From the NCBI GenBank assembly GCA_947489925.1, contig CANLFK010000059.1:1-12320 (forward strand): a DNA stretch of 12,320 nucleotides. The letters run 5' to 3'. Positions 6,681 to 12,320 of this stretch are shown piece after piece (the first letter of the stretch is position 1; each line of letters begins with the position of its first letter). Source of the stretch: Candidatus Caenarcanales bacterium. Its GTDB lineage: Bacteria; Cyanobacteriota; Vampirovibrionia; Caenarcaniphilales; Caenarcanaceae. Under the pieces are notes generated by a model. The model saw nothing but the letters and a program-made list of their open reading frames with translations. It was not told where the DNA came from and did no database searches. The translations under genes were made by a program, and so were the position numbers.

Positions 6681-8009
6681 TTAAATTCCAAACTTTTGTA
6701 CTGTTTTATTCAAATTAATAAAAATTTCTTGAAATTGCTCAATCACAAAATCAATAGTTTCTTTTTGGATCATAAAAGGTGGTGATAAAGAAATTACATG
6801 CCCCGCTTTTCCAGAAGTTAAAACAATTAAACCTCTCTGTAGACACTCTTCGGTAAAATGATTAGCCAAATCAGTAAATGGTTCATTGGTGTTTAAGTCC
6901 TTGACAAGCTCAATTCCAAGCATTAAGCCTTTTCCTCTAATTTCTTTGATAAATGGACTTTTTAAAGTTTGTAATTTATCTTTAAAATATTGCCCTCTCT
7001 CATCAATTAAAGCTGGCCAATTTTTACTTTGCAATTCATTTAAAATATGTAAACCAGCCGCACAAGCTAAAGGATTACCCAAAAAAGTACTAGTGTGAAT
7101 TGCCTCACCATTTGACTTTCCCCAAGCTGACATGATTTCGGAGCTTCCAACACAAATTGATAGTGGCAAACCTCCGCCAATGGTTTTTCCTAAGCATAAT
7201 AAGTCTGGAATAATATTTTCATGCTCAAAAGCAAACATTTTGCCAGTCCGCCCAAAGCCAGTATAAATTTCATCCAAAATTAAAAGTAAATCATTTTTGT
7301 CGCACAAATTTCTTAATTCTTTCAAAAAACCTTTCGGTGGAACAATTACGCCTCCACGCCCTTGAATTGGTTCGACAATAATTCCGCCTAGAATATTTTT
7401 ATTGTTTTCAATAATTTCTTTGATAATTTTTAAACTTTTAGCTAATTCTTCCTCGCAGCTGGGGTAAGGAGCATGAAAAGTTGGACCACTTAATCTTTGC
7501 TCAAAAGGTTTTCGGAAATGAGGTTTATGCGTTAAATCTAAAGCTCCATAACCCAAACCATGATAACCATATTCAAAAGCGATAATTCCAGATTTTTTTG
7601 TATAAACTTGCATAGTTTTTAAAGCTGATTCACAAGCGTCTGACCCATTACAAGACAAAATTATTTTATTTAAATTAGCAGGCAAAATCTCAATTAATTT
7701 TTCCATAAAATCAACTTTTACTTTGGGCGGATGAACATCTCCCATGCCATGAATTAAATTCAAAGCTTGTTCTCTGACGGCTTCACTTGCATTACCATGC
7801 CCAGGTCCAGCCACACCAAAAGCCGAATTCAAATCTAGAAAGCAATTATCGTCAATATCCCAAATATTAATACCATTAGCTTTTTGCCAAAAAACGGGAA
7901 ATTTATCCGATAAATAAGTTATGCCAGATGACTCAATCAAAGCGAGTTTTTGAGCATATAAAAGTGACTGAGGGCCTGGAATAGCGGTTTTGATTTGCGG
8001 TAAAAACAT
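6681..8009 (-). CDS. Class III PLP-dependent aminotransferase (GabT/ornithine-aminotransferase-like)
   Basis: This fold type I, class III aminotransferase moves an amino group from a primary amine or omega-amino acid to a keto acid; the exact substrate cannot be read from the sequence. Family signs are IPGPQS at the N-terminus (residues 10-15), the FLDLNSAFGVAGPGHG block (57-72), SCNGSDACESALK (119-131, the cofactor phosphate-binding region), VEPIQGRGG (212-220), LDEIYTGFGRTG (245-256, with the pyridine-binding Asp246), LGKTIGGGLPLS (273-284, PLP lysine Lys275) and TSTFLGNPLACAAG (306-319). Length (442) is normal. The N-terminal layout is closest to 4-aminobutyrate aminotransferases, but the GMGDVHPP segment (88-95) is not typical of classical GabT, so I leave it unnamed. 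ATG 8009 is the natural start; no clear ribosome-binding site precedes it. It stands alone, separated from the regulator downstream by about 80 bases. Confidence 0.9.
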   Translation of the reverse strand: MFLPQIKTAIPGPQSLLYAQKLALIESSGITYLSDKFPVFWQKANGINIWDIDDNCFLDLNSAFGVAGPGHGNASEAVREQALNLIHGMGDVHPPKVKVDFMEKLIEILPANLNKIILSCNGSDACESALKTMQVYTKKSGIIAFEYGYHGLGYGALDLTHKPHFRKPFEQRLSGPTFHAPYPSCEEELAKSLKIIKEIIENNKNILGGIIVEPIQGRGGVIVPPKGFLKELRNLCDKNDLLLILDEIYTGFGRTGKMFAFEHENIIPDLLCLGKTIGGGLPLSICVGSSEIMSAWGKSNGEAIHTSTFLGNPLACAAGLHILNELQSKNWPALIDERGQYFKDKLQTLKSPFIKEIRGKGLMLGIELVKDLNTNEPFTDLANHFTEECLQRGLIVLTSGKAGHVISLSPPFMIQKETIDFVIEQFQEIFINLNKTVQKFGI

Positions 8010-8113
8010 TTTAGTGCAGTAAATACTTTTTTTAGAGAATACAAATTCTACATAAATATCATAAAAATCAGTTTAATCTAAATCACACCTTAAAGAAATA
8101 ATTTTCACAACTT

Positions 8114-8152
8114 CTGAATCACAGATGGACACAGATTAAAAGATGATACAGA
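8114..8152 (-). repeat. Short dispersed repeat, copy 1 (inverted relative to copy 2)
   Basis: Read on the minus strand this 39-base stretch aligns with 9419-9458 on the plus strand. Both begin TCTGT, contain ATC-TTTT-ATCT-GT cores and end TGATTCAG. The composition, with repeated ATCTGTG-like words, resembles the short interspersed repeats built from ATCTGTG/CACAGAT units seen in intergenic regions of many environmental bacteria. It lies between the aminotransferase and the first damaged copy of the unknown gene family. Confidence 0.5.
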
Positions 8153-8163
8153 TACTTTAAGCA

Positions 8164-8362
8164 TTGTCTTTTGGCTTTAAAAAGCAGGCTACCCAAGATT
8201 TTAAGATTTTTCTGGAATTAGAGCTAACAATTTTGCAAGCTTTAGGTTCTGAAAAGTTTCAGTGGAATAATTTGCAAGATATAAAAAGAAAGGCTTTGAT
8301 TGCTGATTCATTAAATAAAGGAAATTGAATCAAAAGAATTAATCAGCTCGACAAAAATATGA
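8164..8362 (+). pseudogene. Decayed second copy of the coiled-coil gene found at 9583-10139
   Basis: From about 8209 this region repeats the sequence at 9694 onward. A block of 66 bases (8214-8279) is identical to 9699-9764, followed by about 40 diverged but alignable bases. The frame reads LELTILQALGSEKF, then QWNNLQDIKRKALIADSLNK, and stops at a TGA at 8326-8328. A different frame then gives KELISSTKI, which matches RGLIDSSSEI of the other copy, so a frameshift lies near 8321. The rest of the family sequence is missing. No normal ATG start exists; TTG 8164 opens the frame with residues that do not match the other copy. This is a truncated, frameshifted paralogue. Confidence 0.7.
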
Positions 8363-8369
8363 TTCAATT
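8323..8369. repeat. 10-bp perfect inverted repeat with a 27-base loop
   Basis: AATTGAATCA (8323-8332) and TGATTCAATT (8360-8369) are exact reverse complements. The repeat begins at the point where the decayed gene copy loses its frame. It has no U-tract on either strand, so it does not look like a terminator. Confidence 0.5.
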
Positions 8370-8414
8370 CTCATTTTAGGTATGGAATACTTTACTCTTG
8401 AAATTTTTTAGATT

Positions 8415-8445
8415 GCAAAAATAAAGCGAGAGTTTTTATACCCTC
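8415..8445 (-). terminator. Probable intrinsic terminator of the copper-storage gene
   Basis: On the minus strand GAGGGT-ATAAAA-ACTCTC (8445-8428) forms a six-base-pair stem with one G-U pair, followed by GCTTTATTTTTGC. The stem begins inside the TAG stop codon of the Csp3-like gene. The stem is short, so efficiency is uncertain. Confidence 0.5.
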
Positions 8446-8786
8446 TATTGGCTCATTTGTTTACACATTTCAGCACATTTACGACAAGCATCGGCACAAG
8501 CTTTCATTTGCGGGTCATTAAAGCGAGCACAATCATCGGCACACTTTTGACATATTTCCGCACAAGCCCTACAAGTAGCTTTATGATTCTCAGAACCTCT
8601 TAATAAAAACTCAGCACTAGTTCGGCAAATATTGATACAGTCTTGCATAAGCTTAAAATGCTTTGGTTCAGTATGTTCACCACCTTGCACTAAACAGTGT
8701 TGATAAAAAGTTTCAGAACAAATCTGAAAACAATCCAAACATTCTTTTGCACATTGTTGCAAATCTTTATTCATTGTTTTTTGCAT
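8445..8786 (-). CDS. Four-helix-bundle copper-storage protein, cytosolic (Csp3/DUF326 type)
   Basis: Csp proteins store many Cu(I) ions inside a four-helix bundle lined with Cys, which protects the cell or supplies copper enzymes. This 113-residue protein has 16 Cys: 12, 16, 19, 23, 31, 50, 54, 72, 75, 79, 82, 86, 97, 101, 104 and 108. They are spaced mainly by three or four residues (CAKECLDCFQIC, CRACAEICQKCADDC, CADACRKCAEMC), as expected for helix faces pointing into the bundle. Length and Cys number fit bacterial Csp3. No signal peptide or Tat motif is present, so the protein should be cytosolic. ATG 8786 has GAG upstream at a workable distance; a second ATG at 8774 is possible and would not remove any Cys. 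A likely terminator follows directly. A decayed YHS metal-binding domain lies divergently about 100 bases away, suggesting a former metal-handling cluster. Confidence 0.9.
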   Translation of the reverse strand: MQKTMNKDLQQCAKECLDCFQICSETFYQHCLVQGGEHTEPKHFKLMQDCINICRTSAEFLLRGSENHKATCRACAEICQKCADDCARFNDPQMKACADACRKCAEMCKQMSQ

Positions 8787-8888
8787 GGAATCATCTCATT
8801 TTAGAAGTTAATACAATCAGTTTTTAAAGCTGATAATTTCAGGCTAACACACAATCAAAGGTGGAAGTGAATTGTTATATCTTAATAA

Positions 8889-9107
8889 AGAACTTCTCTT
8901 TACTTTCTCAACCAGATTCTTGGTTTTGATAGTGAAGGAAGCACTTCTAAATACAAAGGTGAAAGTTATTCCTTTTGTTCCCCCGCTTGTAAAGCTAAGT
9001 TTGATGCTAATCTAGAAAATACCTTAAAACATTTAAGCAAAAATAATGAAAATTATTCCTTTACATTCAATGATAGTTTTTTCTTCAAGTGTGCATCTAA
9101 ATGCTAA
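8889..9107 (+). pseudogene. Decayed YHS-domain (metal-binding) protein
   Basis: YHS domains are short Cys-containing modules found alone or on heavy-metal P-type ATPases, typically DPVCGM-x(n)-YFCS-xx-CK-xxF. This open frame of 72 codons contains the second half clearly: SKYKGESYSFCSPACKAKFD (about residues 20-39, Cys30 and Cys34), then ANLENTLKHLSKN. Where the DPVCGM motif should stand it reads NQILGFDSEG, so the first Cys is lost. There is no ATG, GTG or TTG before the domain. I read this as a gene whose 5' end has decayed; a short functional protein using an unusual start is less likely. Its 3' part overlaps the start of the next hypothetical ORF in another frame. Its divergent neighbour is the copper-storage protein. 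Confidence 0.6.
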
Positions 9108-9378
9108 TCTTTGTGTTCCTGATGATAATTCTGTTAATCCTATTAATCCTAGGAGAAGCCAGAACTCTATTAATCAAAATATACAGAGACTTCTTTCAAG
9201 TTTTTTTGAAATGTGGTTACCGATGTTTATTGCGATGGCAATTAAAATACCCAAAATTAGTTCTTTAACAAAATTTATTCGTATTCCCCTTGAGATTGTG
9301 TTGAAAGCTCTTACAGGCTTTGGATTAAGCGAAATTATAAAACTTATTACTAAAACTAATTCTGTTTCTCATCATTAA
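9046..9378 (+). CDS. Hypothetical protein, 110 residues, with hydrophobic C-terminal half
   Basis: I do not recognise this protein. The N-terminal third (MKIIPLHSMIVFSSSVHLN) is moderately hydrophobic but lacks a clear signal-peptide layout. The middle (DDNSVNPINPRRSQNSINQN) is polar. The C-terminal half has two hydrophobic or amphipathic stretches (FFEMWLPMFIAMAIKI, about residues 53-68, and IPLEIVLKALTGFGL, about 79-93) that could associate with a membrane. Codon use beyond residue 25 looks like that of the real genes nearby. The start is uncertain: ATG 9046 overlaps the decayed YHS frame by 62 bases and has no ribosome-binding site, and ATG 9070 is an alternative. It may be a real small gene or the remains of one. 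Confidence 0.45.
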   Translation: MKIIPLHSMIVFSSSVHLNANLCVPDDNSVNPINPRRSQNSINQNIQRLLSSFFEMWLPMFIAMAIKIPKISSLTKFIRIPLEIVLKALTGFGLSEIIKLITKTNSVSHH

Positions 9379-9582
9379 TAAATCTGTTTCAAACAGTGAA
9401 AAAACTATAAATTAAAAATCTGTGAAATCCGTTTTATCTTTGTTAATCCCTGATTCAGGCAATTTTAGTAAAAACATTTTAGAATGGAAAATCCCTTAAT
9501 ATCCTGATTTGGAGGATAAGCCTGATTTGTCTTAATCAAATTTTTAACTTTATTTTCTATTTTATATTACAGAGCAAGTTAA
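9379..9582. other. Intergenic stretch with repeat-like sequence, no gene seen
   Basis: No protein-like frame is present on either strand. The stretch contains copy 2 of the dispersed repeat (9419-9458). Further words follow around CTGATT (CCTGATTCAGGC, TCCTGATTTGGAGGA, GCCTGATTTGTC) between about 9448 and 9535, which may be degenerate units of the same repeat type. A 6-bp dyad CTGTTT-C-AAACAG lies at 9384-9396 after the hypothetical gene, without a U-tract. Confidence 0.5.
9419..9458 (+). repeat. Short dispersed repeat, copy 2
   Basis: This 40-base stretch runs from TCTGTGAAATCCG to CCCTGATTCAG and aligns with the reverse complement of 8114-8152. The two copies are in opposite orientation and enclose the copper-storage gene, the YHS relic and the hypothetical ORF. 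Each lies upstream of one of the two damaged copies of the coiled-coil gene. Confidence 0.5.
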
Positions 9583-10139
9583 ATAAATCATTTAAATTTA
9601 CACGATGACAATTTCTTTTTCTTTTTTACTTTTCAGATACTCTCTAAGCAATTTCAAAATATTTTACACAAAATCAATCATTCAGAAGCTTATTTTCAGG
9701 AATTAGAGCTAACAATTTTGCAAGCTTTAGGTTCTGAAAAGTTTCAGTGGAATAATTTGCAAGACATAAGTGGAATAATTTGCAAGACATAAAAAGAAGA
9801 TCTTTGATTAGTGATTCATTAAACAAAGTCAGAGGCTTAATTGATAGTTCCTCTGAAATTAGAGAAACTGTCAGAGAGCTAAATAAAGAATATTTAAGAT
9901 TGCAACTTTCGGCGAAAAGCCTAGAAGATCATGCAATTGCAATTATTGAAAAAGCTGATCAAATCAAAGAAAAACTTAAAACAGAAAATTCTATTCTTTT
10001 TCATAATTTGTCCACAAACTCTCAGGATACCGAAATTCAGCAAATTGATTATAAATTAAACCGAGCATATGGACTTGATTTAATACCTGAAAAAACCGAA
10101 AATCAAGAACAAGAATCTTTTGAATATAAAGTTTTTTAA
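9583..10139 (+). pseudogene. Unknown coiled-coil protein gene broken by a 23-bp tandem duplication
   Basis: Two frames join at the duplication. The first (9583-9768) reads ILSKQFQNILHKINHSEAYF, then QELELTILQALGSEKFQWNN and LQDI, and would stop at 9790-9792. The second continues KRRSLISDSLNKVRGLIDSS to VF-stop at 10137-10139. Removing one 23-base unit fuses them into one frame of 177 codons. The product would be helical and charged, with heptad-like stretches (EIRETVRELNKEYLRLQ, IIEKADQIKEKLK) and an acidic C-terminus, and it would be soluble. I do not recognise the family. The 5' end also looks damaged: the first frame has no ATG, and an ATG at 9605 lies in another frame next to a T-rich run. 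If translation began at TTG 9780, inside the second unit, a 119-residue C-terminal piece could still be made. A truncated relative lies at 8164-8362. Confidence 0.65.
9746..9791 (+). repeat. Exact 23-bp tandem duplication (two units)
   Basis: Units 9746-9768 and 9769-9791 are identical, each running AGTGGAATAA to AAGACATA. Because 23 is not a multiple of three, the second unit shifts the reading frame. The paralogous copy near 8263-8283 has a single unit, so the duplication is the derived state. Confidence 0.92.
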
Positions 10140-10145
10140 TTTCTA

Positions 10146-10176
10146 TTGGCAAAGATTGGGGCTTTTATGATATATT
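10146..10176 (+). promoter_or_regulatory. Probable sigma-70 promoter of the tRNA-Glu-murI-prmC unit
   Basis: TTGGCA (10146-10151) matches the -35 consensus at five of six positions. TGATATATT (10168-10176) gives an extended -10 element, TGn plus TATATT. The spacer is 19 bases, slightly long, which the extended -10 could offset. The predicted start, about 10183, is some 15 bases before the tRNA. Confidence 0.6.
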
Positions 10177-10197
10177 CTTGTTTGTCTGTTTTTTTTA

Positions 10198-10270
10198 GCC
10201 CCCATCGTCTAGTGGCCTAGGACACTTCCCTTTCACGGAGGCGACACGAGTTCGAATCTCGTTGGGGGTA
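10198..10270 (+). tRNA. tRNA-Glu (anticodon UUC)
   Basis: The 73-base gene folds as a complete cloverleaf. The acceptor stem is GCCCCCA (10198-10204) with TGGGGGT (10263-10269), the first pair being G-U as in cyanobacterial and plastid tRNA-Glu. The anticodon stem CTTCC/GGAGG encloses the loop CTTTCAC, with anticodon TTC at 10232-10234. The T stem ACGAG/CTCGT carries the loop TTCGAAT. The discriminator is A (10270) and the 3' CCA is not encoded, so it must be added by a nucleotidyltransferase. murI starts 43 bases downstream with no terminator between, so the tRNA is probably cut from a longer transcript. In this lineage tRNA-Glu may serve both translation and 5-carbon tetrapyrrole synthesis. 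Confidence 0.97.
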
Positions 10271-10313
10271 TATTTCTTTAATAAAACAAGTTCTCTGCAA
10301 GAAATAAAAATCA

Positions 10314-11186
10314 ATGTCTAGGAAAATTGCTTTTATTGATTCTGGAATTGGAGGACTTAGTGTTTTACAAGCCTTTTGGGATTATAAATCCTCTTCAAAA
10401 ATTCTGAATAAAAATACTGAAATAATTTATTTGGCTGATTTCTTTAATTTGCCTTATGGCAGTAAGTCTGGCGAAGAATTACAAAATATTTTGATTAATA
10501 ATTTAACTTACTTAAATGATATTGAAAAAGTTGATTTAGTTATTTTGGCTTGCAATAGTAGTTCGGCAATCTTAAACCAAAATATACAAAATTTATTTCC
10601 GAAAATGCAAGTTATCAGCTTAATTCATTCACTGGAAAAAGGTTTTACTGAATTAAAAAATCAGAAGAATATACAAAATTTAATTGTTTTTTCAACTTTA
10701 GCGACGCATAAAACTTTGGCTTATATTCAAGTTTTACAAAATAATTTTAAACAAAAAACAGAATCAATTATTTCAATTCCTTGTCCAGAATTAGTTAATT
10801 TAATTGAAAACAAAATTCAAAAAACTGGCTTTCAATCTTTAATAGAAGAGAGTGCAAATTTAATTAAAAGTTATTTGCCTCAAAATTTTACTATTGCAAG
10901 CAATTTAGGAATTATTATGGGTTGTACACATTATCCGATTGTCAAGCAGGCTTTTGCTGAGGTATTTCCGAGTGCTTATTTAATTGATCCAGCCGATTTA
11001 ATGGCTAAAAGTTTGAATTTGAATTTACAAGAATCAGTTTCAATTATGCGATTTTTAAGCACTGATTCAGAAGCTGGAATAGCTAGCCAAGAAAAATTAA
11101 TTTGTTTAGGAAAAGAGGTTTGGTCTTGTGTTAAGAATTTCGGAAATAAAATTGAATTTGCAAAAATTATGGCAAAGCAAACTTAA
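10314..11186 (+). CDS. murI: Glutamate racemase
   Basis: MurI converts L-glutamate to D-glutamate for the peptidoglycan stem peptide, in the cytoplasm and without a cofactor. Family motifs are IDSGIGGLSVL (residues 8-18, Asp9), FNLPYGSKS (44-52), LACNSSSAI (78-86, catalytic Cys80) and MGCTHYPIV (202-210, catalytic Cys204 and His206). The first Cys motif is usually ACNTASA or ACNTATA; here Thr is replaced by Ser and an extra Ser follows, a conservative change. Length 290 is slightly above the usual 260-275, with extra residues near the N-terminus (SSSKILNKN) and at the end. ATG 10314 directly precedes the conserved first strand; the ribosome-binding site is weak. It follows the tRNA-Glu gene by 43 bases and overlaps prmC by 59 bases, so the three probably share a transcript. 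Confidence 0.95.
   Translation: MSRKIAFIDSGIGGLSVLQAFWDYKSSSKILNKNTEIIYLADFFNLPYGSKSGEELQNILINNLTYLNDIEKVDLVILACNSSSAILNQNIQNLFPKMQVISLIHSLEKGFTELKNQKNIQNLIVFSTLATHKTLAYIQVLQNNFKQKTESIISIPCPELVNLIENKIQKTGFQSLIEESANLIKSYLPQNFTIASNLGIIMGCTHYPIVKQAFAEVFPSAYLIDPADLMAKSLNLNLQESVSIMRFLSTDSEAGIASQEKLICLGKEVWSCVKNFGNKIEFAKIMAKQT
11113..11118 (+). promoter_or_regulatory. prmC: Ribosome-binding site deciding the prmC GTG start
   Basis: AAGAGG lies nine bases before the GTG at 11128, inside the murI coding sequence. It is one of the clearest Shine-Dalgarno sequences in the window and supports GTG 11128 over the TTG codons further downstream. Confidence 0.6.
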
Positions 11187-11976
11187 TCTAAACCGACTGG
11201 AAGCTGAAAGTGAAATTTCTTGGATTTTAAATTATATAACTGATTTATCGAATACAGAACAAATTATAAATTCGGATTATAAACTGACAGAGAGCCAAAA
11301 TTACAAATTAGAGCAAATTATTGACCAAAGATTAAATTTAAAAATACCTTTGCAATATATATTGGGTGAAGCTTATTTTATGGGCTTAAAGCTTAAAGTT
11401 AATCAAGCTGTTTTAATTCCCAGACCTGAAACCGAAACTTTAGTCGAATTAGCTTTAAATCTTTTAAGTTCAAAAACAAATTTGAAAATATTAGAAATTG
11501 GTGCTGGAAGCGGTTGTATTAGTATTGCTTTGGCTTATTTTTTGCAGACTAATATTCAAATTAAGTCAATTGATATTTGTGATAAAGCTCTGAATTTGGC
11601 TAAAGAAAATGCCCAATTGAATAAAGTAAATAATTATATAAATTTTGAAAAAGCTGATTTGATGAGCTTTACTAATAATGATAATTGGGACTTATTAATT
11701 TCAAATCCACCTTATATAAATACACAAGAATATTTCGAGCTAGAATCTGAAGTTTTATGCGAACCAAAATTAGCTCTGACTGGGAATAATAATGAAAGCG
11801 GTTTAATTTATTATGAAAAAATAGCTGATTTAAAATTAAAAAGCCAAATTATTTTATTAGAATTAGACTCTGGGAGAGCGGAAGCAATTAAGCAAATTTT
11901 TGACCTGAAATCAAGCTTGGATTTTAAAATAATTAAAGATTTAAATAATTTGCCTCGCTTTCTTTTGGGAATTTAA
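11128..11976 (+). CDS. prmC: Peptide chain release factor N5-glutamine methyltransferase (PrmC/HemK)
   Basis: PrmC methylates the Gln of the GGQ motif in release factors RF1 and RF2, raising termination efficiency. The sequence shows the N-terminal helical substrate-binding domain (about residues 1-80, with RLEAESEISWIL and PLQYILGE), then IPRPETETLVELAL (97-110), the SAM-binding motif ILEIGAGSGCISIALA (121-136), the acidic loop SIDICDKAL (147-155) and the catalytic NPPY (193-196). CEPKLALTG (211-219), also characteristic, follows. Length 282 is normal. The GTG start overlaps the end of murI by 59 bases; the N-terminal residues from this start align with the family's usual first helix, so the overlap appears genuine. 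No intrinsic terminator is clear after the stop; the next gene is convergent. Confidence 0.95.
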   Translation: MLRISEIKLNLQKLWQSKLNLNRLEAESEISWILNYITDLSNTEQIINSDYKLTESQNYKLEQIIDQRLNLKIPLQYILGEAYFMGLKLKVNQAVLIPRPETETLVELALNLLSSKTNLKILEIGAGSGCISIALAYFLQTNIQIKSIDICDKALNLAKENAQLNKVNNYINFEKADLMSFTNNDNWDLLISNPPYINTQEYFELESEVLCEPKLALTGNNNESGLIYYEKIADLKLKSQIILLELDSGRAEAIKQIFDLKSSLDFKIIKDLNNLPRFLLGI

Positions 11977-12003
11977 GTTTGTTTTTTTGCAAAAGGTCAT
12001 TTA

Positions 12004-12320
12004 TTATTTGCCACGAATTGAAAACTTTTTGCCAAAGCTGAAAAAAGCCACCAAATTAAGAATTAAAACTAAAACAATTAAAACAACAGCAGTTGCAAAG
12101 ACTTTTTCACCAGCATCATAACTAGTCGCCTGATAGTATAAATGCACAGCCAAAGTTCTGCCAGAGTCTGGTAAAACAAAAGGAAAATCAAAGCCGAATA
12201 ATCTTGGTAAAGCTGTTATGCTACCGCCAGCCGCCAAAATTAAAACTGCTAAGTTCCAAGCTAACAAAAACTTAACTATAAAAATACATAATTTAATTAA
12301 AGGGATTACCAGCAGTAAGG
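12004..12320 (-). CDS. Phosphate ABC transporter permease, C-terminal end (PstA-like), cut by window edge
   Basis: PstA and PstC form the membrane channel of the high-affinity phosphate importer PstSCAB. The frame is open to the right edge, so the 5' part lies outside. The visible 105 residues contain a membrane segment (LAWNLAVLILAAGGSI), then a loop with SGRTLAVHLYYQAT, then a final membrane helix (FATAVVLIVLVLILNLVAFF) and a basic cytoplasmic tail (FGKKFSIRGK). The SGRTL-VHLY loop and the ATA-VL-LN helix are what I know from PstA proteins. The RAxGETA motif that normally opens this section is not present: the equivalent place reads FLLAWNLAV. The upstream part may therefore be frameshifted or divergent, which the window cannot settle. 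The stop is 27 bases from the convergent prmC stop. Confidence 0.65.
   Translation of the reverse strand, partial: LLLVIPLIKLCIFIVKFLLAWNLAVLILAAGGSITALPRLFGFDFPFVLPDSGRTLAVHLYYQATSYDAGEKVFATAVVLIVLVLILNLVAFFSFGKKFSIRGK

Noticed and set aside
6886..7098. 70-codon plus-strand open frame inside the aminotransferase gene
   Set aside because: Antisense to conserved aminotransferase sequence, with no ribosome-binding site.
6681..8009. Glutamate-1-semialdehyde aminomutase (HemL), tempting because tRNA-Glu is nearby
   Set aside because: The N-terminal IPGPQS layout and the FGRTGKMFAFEHENIIPDL block fit omega-amino-acid aminotransferases, and the typical HemL N-terminal GGVNSPVR motif is missing.
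8100..9540. CRISPR array or toxin-antitoxin module in the repeat-bearing accessory segment
   Set aside because: The repeats occur once each in opposite orientation, not in regularly spaced arrays, and none of the small frames shows a recognisable toxin or antitoxin motif.
11977..12003. T-rich stretch after prmC as an intrinsic terminator
   Set aside because: No stem of useful length precedes the T-run; the only dyad is the trivial TTTTGCAAAA.

Overview
The window is a stretch of AT-rich bacterial chromosome, roughly 30% GC by eye. It most likely comes from the cyanobacterial lineage in the broad sense. Two observations point there. The C-terminal head of the SMC protein carries the FYAFDEVDMFLDG / QFIVVSLRKPMI signature typical of cyanobacterial (archaeal-like) SMC. 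The tRNA-Glu starts GCCCCCATCGTCTAG and lacks an encoded CCA, as in cyanobacterial and plastid tRNA-Glu. There is no photosynthesis gene here, and the low GC fits a non-photosynthetic relative (Melainabacteria/Vampirovibrionia type), but that placement is inference.

Layout. 1-3027: a chromosome-segregation SMC gene cut by the left edge. 3032-3517 (minus): an unrecognised 161-residue protein, converging on smc. 3518-4732: a gene graveyard holding a possible micro-ORF, scattered fragments of an unrecognised gene, and an rlmD/rumA-type 23S rRNA uracil methyltransferase remnant with lost N-terminus, a stop and a frameshift. A 14-base direct repeat occurs at both ends of the decayed part. 4733-6597 (minus): an overlapping pair, an OmpR-type response regulator lacking its phospho-acceptor Asp, followed by the ribosome-assembly GTPase rsgA. 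6681-8009 (minus): a class III PLP aminotransferase. 8010-10140: an accessory-looking segment. It contains a 16-Cys cytosolic copper-storage protein (Csp3/DUF326), a decayed YHS metal-binding domain, a hypothetical ORF, an inverted pair of short dispersed repeats, and two damaged copies of one unknown coiled-coil gene family. The better copy is broken by an exact 23-bp tandem duplication. 10146-11976: a tidy forward unit of promoter, tRNA-Glu(UUC), glutamate racemase murI and release-factor methyltransferase prmC. 12004-12320 (minus): the C-terminal end of a phosphate ABC-transporter permease (PstA-like), cut by the right edge.

The intact genes are mostly housekeeping: chromosome organisation, ribosome maturation, peptidoglycan D-Glu supply and translation termination. 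The unusual signals are the lesions and duplications between them and the atypical receiver domain. I found no convincing undescribed multi-gene system. The best candidates for follow-up are the 23-bp duplication, which could be a switch or simply decay, with its near-identical second copy, and the Asp-less response regulator coupled to rsgA.
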